Source of the DNA: Rickettsiales bacterium
GTDB lineage: Bacteria > Pseudomonadota > Alphaproteobacteria > Rickettsiales > UBA1997
Length of the DNA stretch: 8,407 nt
Direction: 5' to 3'
Assembly: GCA_009693885.1 (NCBI GenBank)
Contig: SHWK01000039.1
Location: 1-8,407, forward strand
This document shows, in pieces, positions 6,541-8,407 of the stretch (its first letter is position 1; each line of letters starts with the position of its first letter). The position numbers were made by a program, and so were the translations under genes. Below the pieces are notes generated by a model. It had not been told where the DNA came from. It saw only the letters and a program-made list of their open reading frames with translations, and searched no databases.

Positions 6541-6661
6541 CGATTACATGCCGCCGTCGCGGCTTTTGGTGTGCTTTCGCTTCGCTTACGCAACACCTCT
6601 CGCGCATTGCAATTCCAACTCTCTTTACCTTTTTTCTTTCCTTACTACCTTCCTTCGTGAT
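6541..6661. other. Compositionally odd convergent spacer with hairpins and a pyrimidine-rich tract
   Basis: This stretch lies between the tRNA palindrome and the 3' end of tdh. Its left part is much more GC-rich than its surroundings and holds two hairpins: GCCGC/GCGGC (6550-6554 with 6559-6563) and GGTGTGC paired with GCAACACC (6568-6574 with 6590-6597, one bulged base). Between the arms of the second is a short iteration of TTCGC units. From about 6613 to 6656 the plus strand is almost entirely C and T. All three plus-strand frames are free of stops from 6528 to 6657; one could encode 50 residues from ATG 6548 to a stop at 6698-6700, overlapping the tdh end. No ribosome-binding site or recognisable protein is evident, so I do not call a gene. 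Confidence 0.6.
6550..6567 (+). terminator. Weak candidate intrinsic terminator after tRNA-Ala
   Basis: A GC-only 5-bp stem (GCCGC, loop CGTC, GCGGC) is followed directly by four Ts. It is the first GC-rich hairpin with a T-run downstream of the tRNA, about 60 bases past the CCA. The stem and T-run are both short, so termination efficiency is doubtful. The larger AT-rich palindrome before it may contribute. Confidence 0.3.
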
Positions 6662-6691
6662 AAAAAATTTGATTGCGGCCTCAAATTTTTT
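6662..6691 (-). terminator. Candidate terminator of the purB-tdh unit
   Basis: Directly after the tdh stop codon (6692-6694) lies a perfect 11-bp inverted repeat, 6662-6672 with 6681-6691, around an 8-base GC-containing loop. Read on the minus strand the arm starts AAAAAATTTGA and the other side ends TCAAATTTTTT, so the 3' side of the stem finishes in six Ts. The A-run/T-run symmetry means it could act in both directions and also stop transcription coming from tRNA-Ala. The stem is AT-rich, so efficiency is uncertain. Confidence 0.55.
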
Positions 6692-7639
6692 TTAGCTTAG
6701 CTTTTTTTTCAAATTTTCTAGCATATCTGTTGTCATTTTAGCTAAATCATATTCTGGTTTCCAGCCCCATTGGGTGCGGCTTGAGGAATCATCGATTGAT
6801 TTTGGCCATGAATTTGCAATGGCTTGACGAAAATCAGGTTTATAATCAATAACAAATTCTGGAATATGTTTTTTGATTTCGTTAGCAATTTCTGCACAAG
6901 AAAAACTTATTGCCGCAAAATTAAAATTAGAATGATTTTTTAATTTAGAAAAATCAGCTTCACCAAGATCAATAGTGCCGCGAATCGCATCTGGCATATA
7001 CATCATCGGCAAGACTGTATTGGCCTCAAGAAAACAAGTATATTTTTTATGCTTGATCGCTTCATAAAAAATTTCTACCGCATAATCAGTGGTTCCACCG
7101 CCGGGTAAAGTTTTATAACTAATTAATCCAGGATAGCGCAAGCCACGAATATCCATTTTATATTTTGCTACATAATAGTCGCAGATCAATTCTCCTGCGG
7201 CTTTAGATACACCATACATTGTTTTTGGCAAGATCACCGTTTGCTGCGGAGTATTATCGCGCGGGGTTTCGGGGCCAAAAACTGCAATTGAACTTGGGCA
7301 AACAATTTGCGCTACACCCAGCTCTCGCGCCACTTCAAGCACATTATATAATCCGATTATATTTACATCAAAACATAATTGTGGATTTTTTTCACCAGCC
7401 GCAGAAAGAATTGCCGCCAAGTGATGAATTGTATTAATACTGTGTTTTTTTACAACTTGCGCGAGACCATTTTTATCAAGCACATCTAGTTTTTCATATG
7501 GGTAAAATTCTTCTGCAACTTGCGCAGAATCTCTTACATCAGAAGCAACAACATTTTGTGCACCATATTTTTTGCGTAATGCCGCAACAAGCTCTGAACC
7601 AATCTGCCCTAGGGCCCCCGTTACTAATATTTTTTTCAT
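6692..7639 (-). CDS. tdh: L-threonine 3-dehydrogenase, SDR (UDP-galactose epimerase-like) type
   Basis: This enzyme oxidises L-threonine to 2-amino-3-ketobutyrate with NAD+; the product is normally cleaved to glycine and acetyl-CoA by Kbl or decays to aminoacetone. The 315-residue protein is an extended short-chain dehydrogenase. TGALGQIG (G8, G11, G14) is the dinucleotide fold, SDVR around D34-R36 contacts the adenosine ribose, CPSSIAVFGP (114-123) supplies the active-site Ser, and Y142-x3-K146 is the catalytic pair. The family-specific features separate it from sugar epimerases: RYPGLISYKTLPGGGTTDYA, LPMMYMPDAIR, RQAIANSWP and the closing WGWKPEYDL. These closely resemble the animal TDH and related bacterial enzymes rather than the zinc alcohol-dehydrogenase type of E. 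coli. It starts 3 bases after the purB stop, implying co-transcription and probably translational coupling. No kbl is visible nearby. It ends at a hairpin at 6662-6691. Confidence 0.92.
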   Translation of the reverse strand: MKKILVTGALGQIGSELVAALRKKYGAQNVVASDVRDSAQVAEEFYPYEKLDVLDKNGLAQVVKKHSINTIHHLAAILSAAGEKNPQLCFDVNIIGLYNVLEVARELGVAQIVCPSSIAVFGPETPRDNTPQQTVILPKTMYGVSKAAGELICDYYVAKYKMDIRGLRYPGLISYKTLPGGGTTDYAVEIFYEAIKHKKYTCFLEANTVLPMMYMPDAIRGTIDLGEADFSKLKNHSNFNFAAISFSCAEIANEIKKHIPEFVIDYKPDFRQAIANSWPKSIDDSSSRTQWGWKPEYDLAKMTTDMLENLKKKLS

Positions 7640-7642
7640 ATC

Positions 7643-8407
7643 TTATTTAAAAATTTTTGTAAAAATTGTATCAATATTTTTTGCGTGGTAAGAATTATCA
7701 AATAATTCTTCTAACTTTTTATCACTGATTTTTCCTTTTATTTGAGAATCATTTTTTAATAAAGTTAAAAAATCAGCGCTCTCTTGCCATACTTTCATCG
7801 CATTATTTTGCACGATTTTATAAGCATCTTCACGACTAATTTTTGCATCTTCAATTAGCGCCAATAAAACTCTTTGTGAAAAAACTAAACCACCTAAACG
7901 ATCAAGATTTTTTTGCATATTTTGTGGATAAACCGCAAGATTTTCGATCATCGAAGTTAAGCGAACCAGCGCAAAATCTAGCGTAACAGTAGTATCAGGC
8001 GCAATCATTCTTTCTACTGATGAATGCGAAATATCACGCTCATGCCAAAGTGCGACATTTTCTAAGGCAGGAACAACTGCGCTTCGAACAATGCGCGCAA
8101 GGCCGCAGAGATTTTCACTTAAAATGGGATTGCGTTTATGCGGCATTGCTGAAGAGCCTTTTTGTCCAGCCGAAAAATATTCCTCCACTTCTAAAACCTC
8201 AGTGCGCTGTAGGTGGCGAACCTCGGTGGCAAGATTTTCAATTGATGATGCAATCACGCCCAACGTAGCAAAAAACATAGCGTGACGATCGCGCGGAATA
8301 ACTTGTGACGAGACATCTTCTTCTTGCAATCCCATTTTTTCTGCTACATATTTTTGCACAAACGGATCAACATTGGCAAAGGTTCCAACCGCACCAGATA
8401 TAGCACA
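7643..8407 (-). CDS. purB: Adenylosuccinate lyase, C-terminal part (5' end beyond window)
   Basis: Adenylosuccinate lyase releases fumarate from SAICAR and from adenylosuccinate, acting twice in purine synthesis. The frame is open to the window edge at 8407, giving 254 residues without a start; the first visible residues are CAISGAVGTFANVDPF, a typical internal segment of the family. A GTG at 8357-8359 is in frame but internal, not the true start. The fumarase/aspartase superfamily signature GSSAMPHKRNP, carrying the catalytic serine loop, is intact, followed by the conserved WHERDISHSSVERM helix. The remaining C-terminal third is helical, as expected. The family is usually about 430-470 residues, so the missing N-terminal part lies to the right. 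tdh follows after 3 bases on the same strand. Nothing suggests a broken gene; truncation is only by the window edge. Confidence 0.95.
   Translation of the reverse strand, partial: CAISGAVGTFANVDPFVQKYVAEKMGLQEEDVSSQVIPRDRHAMFFATLGVIASSIENLATEVRHLQRTEVLEVEEYFSAGQKGSSAMPHKRNPILSENLCGLARIVRSAVVPALENVALWHERDISHSSVERMIAPDTTVTLDFALVRLTSMIENLAVYPQNMQKNLDRLGGLVFSQRVLLALIEDAKISREDAYKIVQNNAMKVWQESADFLTLLKNDSQIKGKISDKKLEELFDNSYHAKNIDTIFTKIFK

Noticed and set aside
6536..6555. TTCGATT after the palindrome as a remnant tRNA T-loop
   Set aside because: The flanking bases do not pair as a T arm and no acceptor or anticodon arm is nearby; a 7-base resemblance is too little.
7643..8359. Short purB starting at the GTG at 8359
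   Set aside because: The same frame stays open to 8407 and encodes conserved adenylosuccinate lyase residues upstream, so the GTG is internal.
1..8407. CRISPR array, insertion sequence, toxin-antitoxin pair, phage or defence genes
   Set aside because: No regularly spaced repeats, transposase, integrase, nuclease or antitoxin-like reading frames were found on either strand.

Overview
The window is an AT-rich stretch of a Gram-negative bacterial chromosome. LpxC makes an LPS-type outer membrane likely, and transketolase, type II dehydroquinase, a PssA-type phosphatidylserine synthase and adenylosuccinate lyase are ordinary housekeeping enzymes. The AT-rich composition, the SDR-type threonine dehydrogenase and the pseudopilins with an LPCPA motif are compatible with an alphaproteobacterium, possibly a Rickettsiales- or Holosporales-like or other AT-rich lineage. 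That placement is an inference from family recall, not a measured result.

Layout from left to right. Positions 3-3025 hold tkt followed by lpxC on the minus strand, 50 bases apart and probably co-transcribed. A 122-base divergent spacer (3026-3147) separates tkt from a plus-strand pair, pssA and aroQ, 7 bases apart. aroQ converges, with only 2 bases between stop codons, on two tandem paralogous pseudopilin-like genes on the minus strand (4390-6346). The pseudopilin pair is divergent from a plus-strand tRNA-Ala(UGC) gene at 6416-6491, which has a good sigma70-type promoter. Just after the tRNA is a perfect 24-bp inverted repeat whose outer bases are the tRNA's own discriminator and CCA end. 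Next comes about 150 bases of compositionally odd spacer with smaller hairpins and a pyrimidine-rich tract. Beyond it, on the minus strand and converging on the tRNA, lies a purB-tdh pair. purB runs off the right edge and lacks its N-terminal part.

The genes serve lipid A synthesis (lpxC), the non-oxidative pentose phosphate pathway (tkt), phospholipid synthesis (pssA), the shikimate pathway (aroQ), purine synthesis (purB) and threonine catabolism (tdh). They do not form one pathway. The two pseudopilin-like proteins are the least characterised genes; they share exactly six aligned cysteines and a conserved architecture. I found no CRISPR array, insertion sequence, toxin-antitoxin pair, phage gene or defence system. 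The best candidates for something unusual are the tRNA-overlapping palindrome with its adjacent spacer, and the pseudopilin pair.
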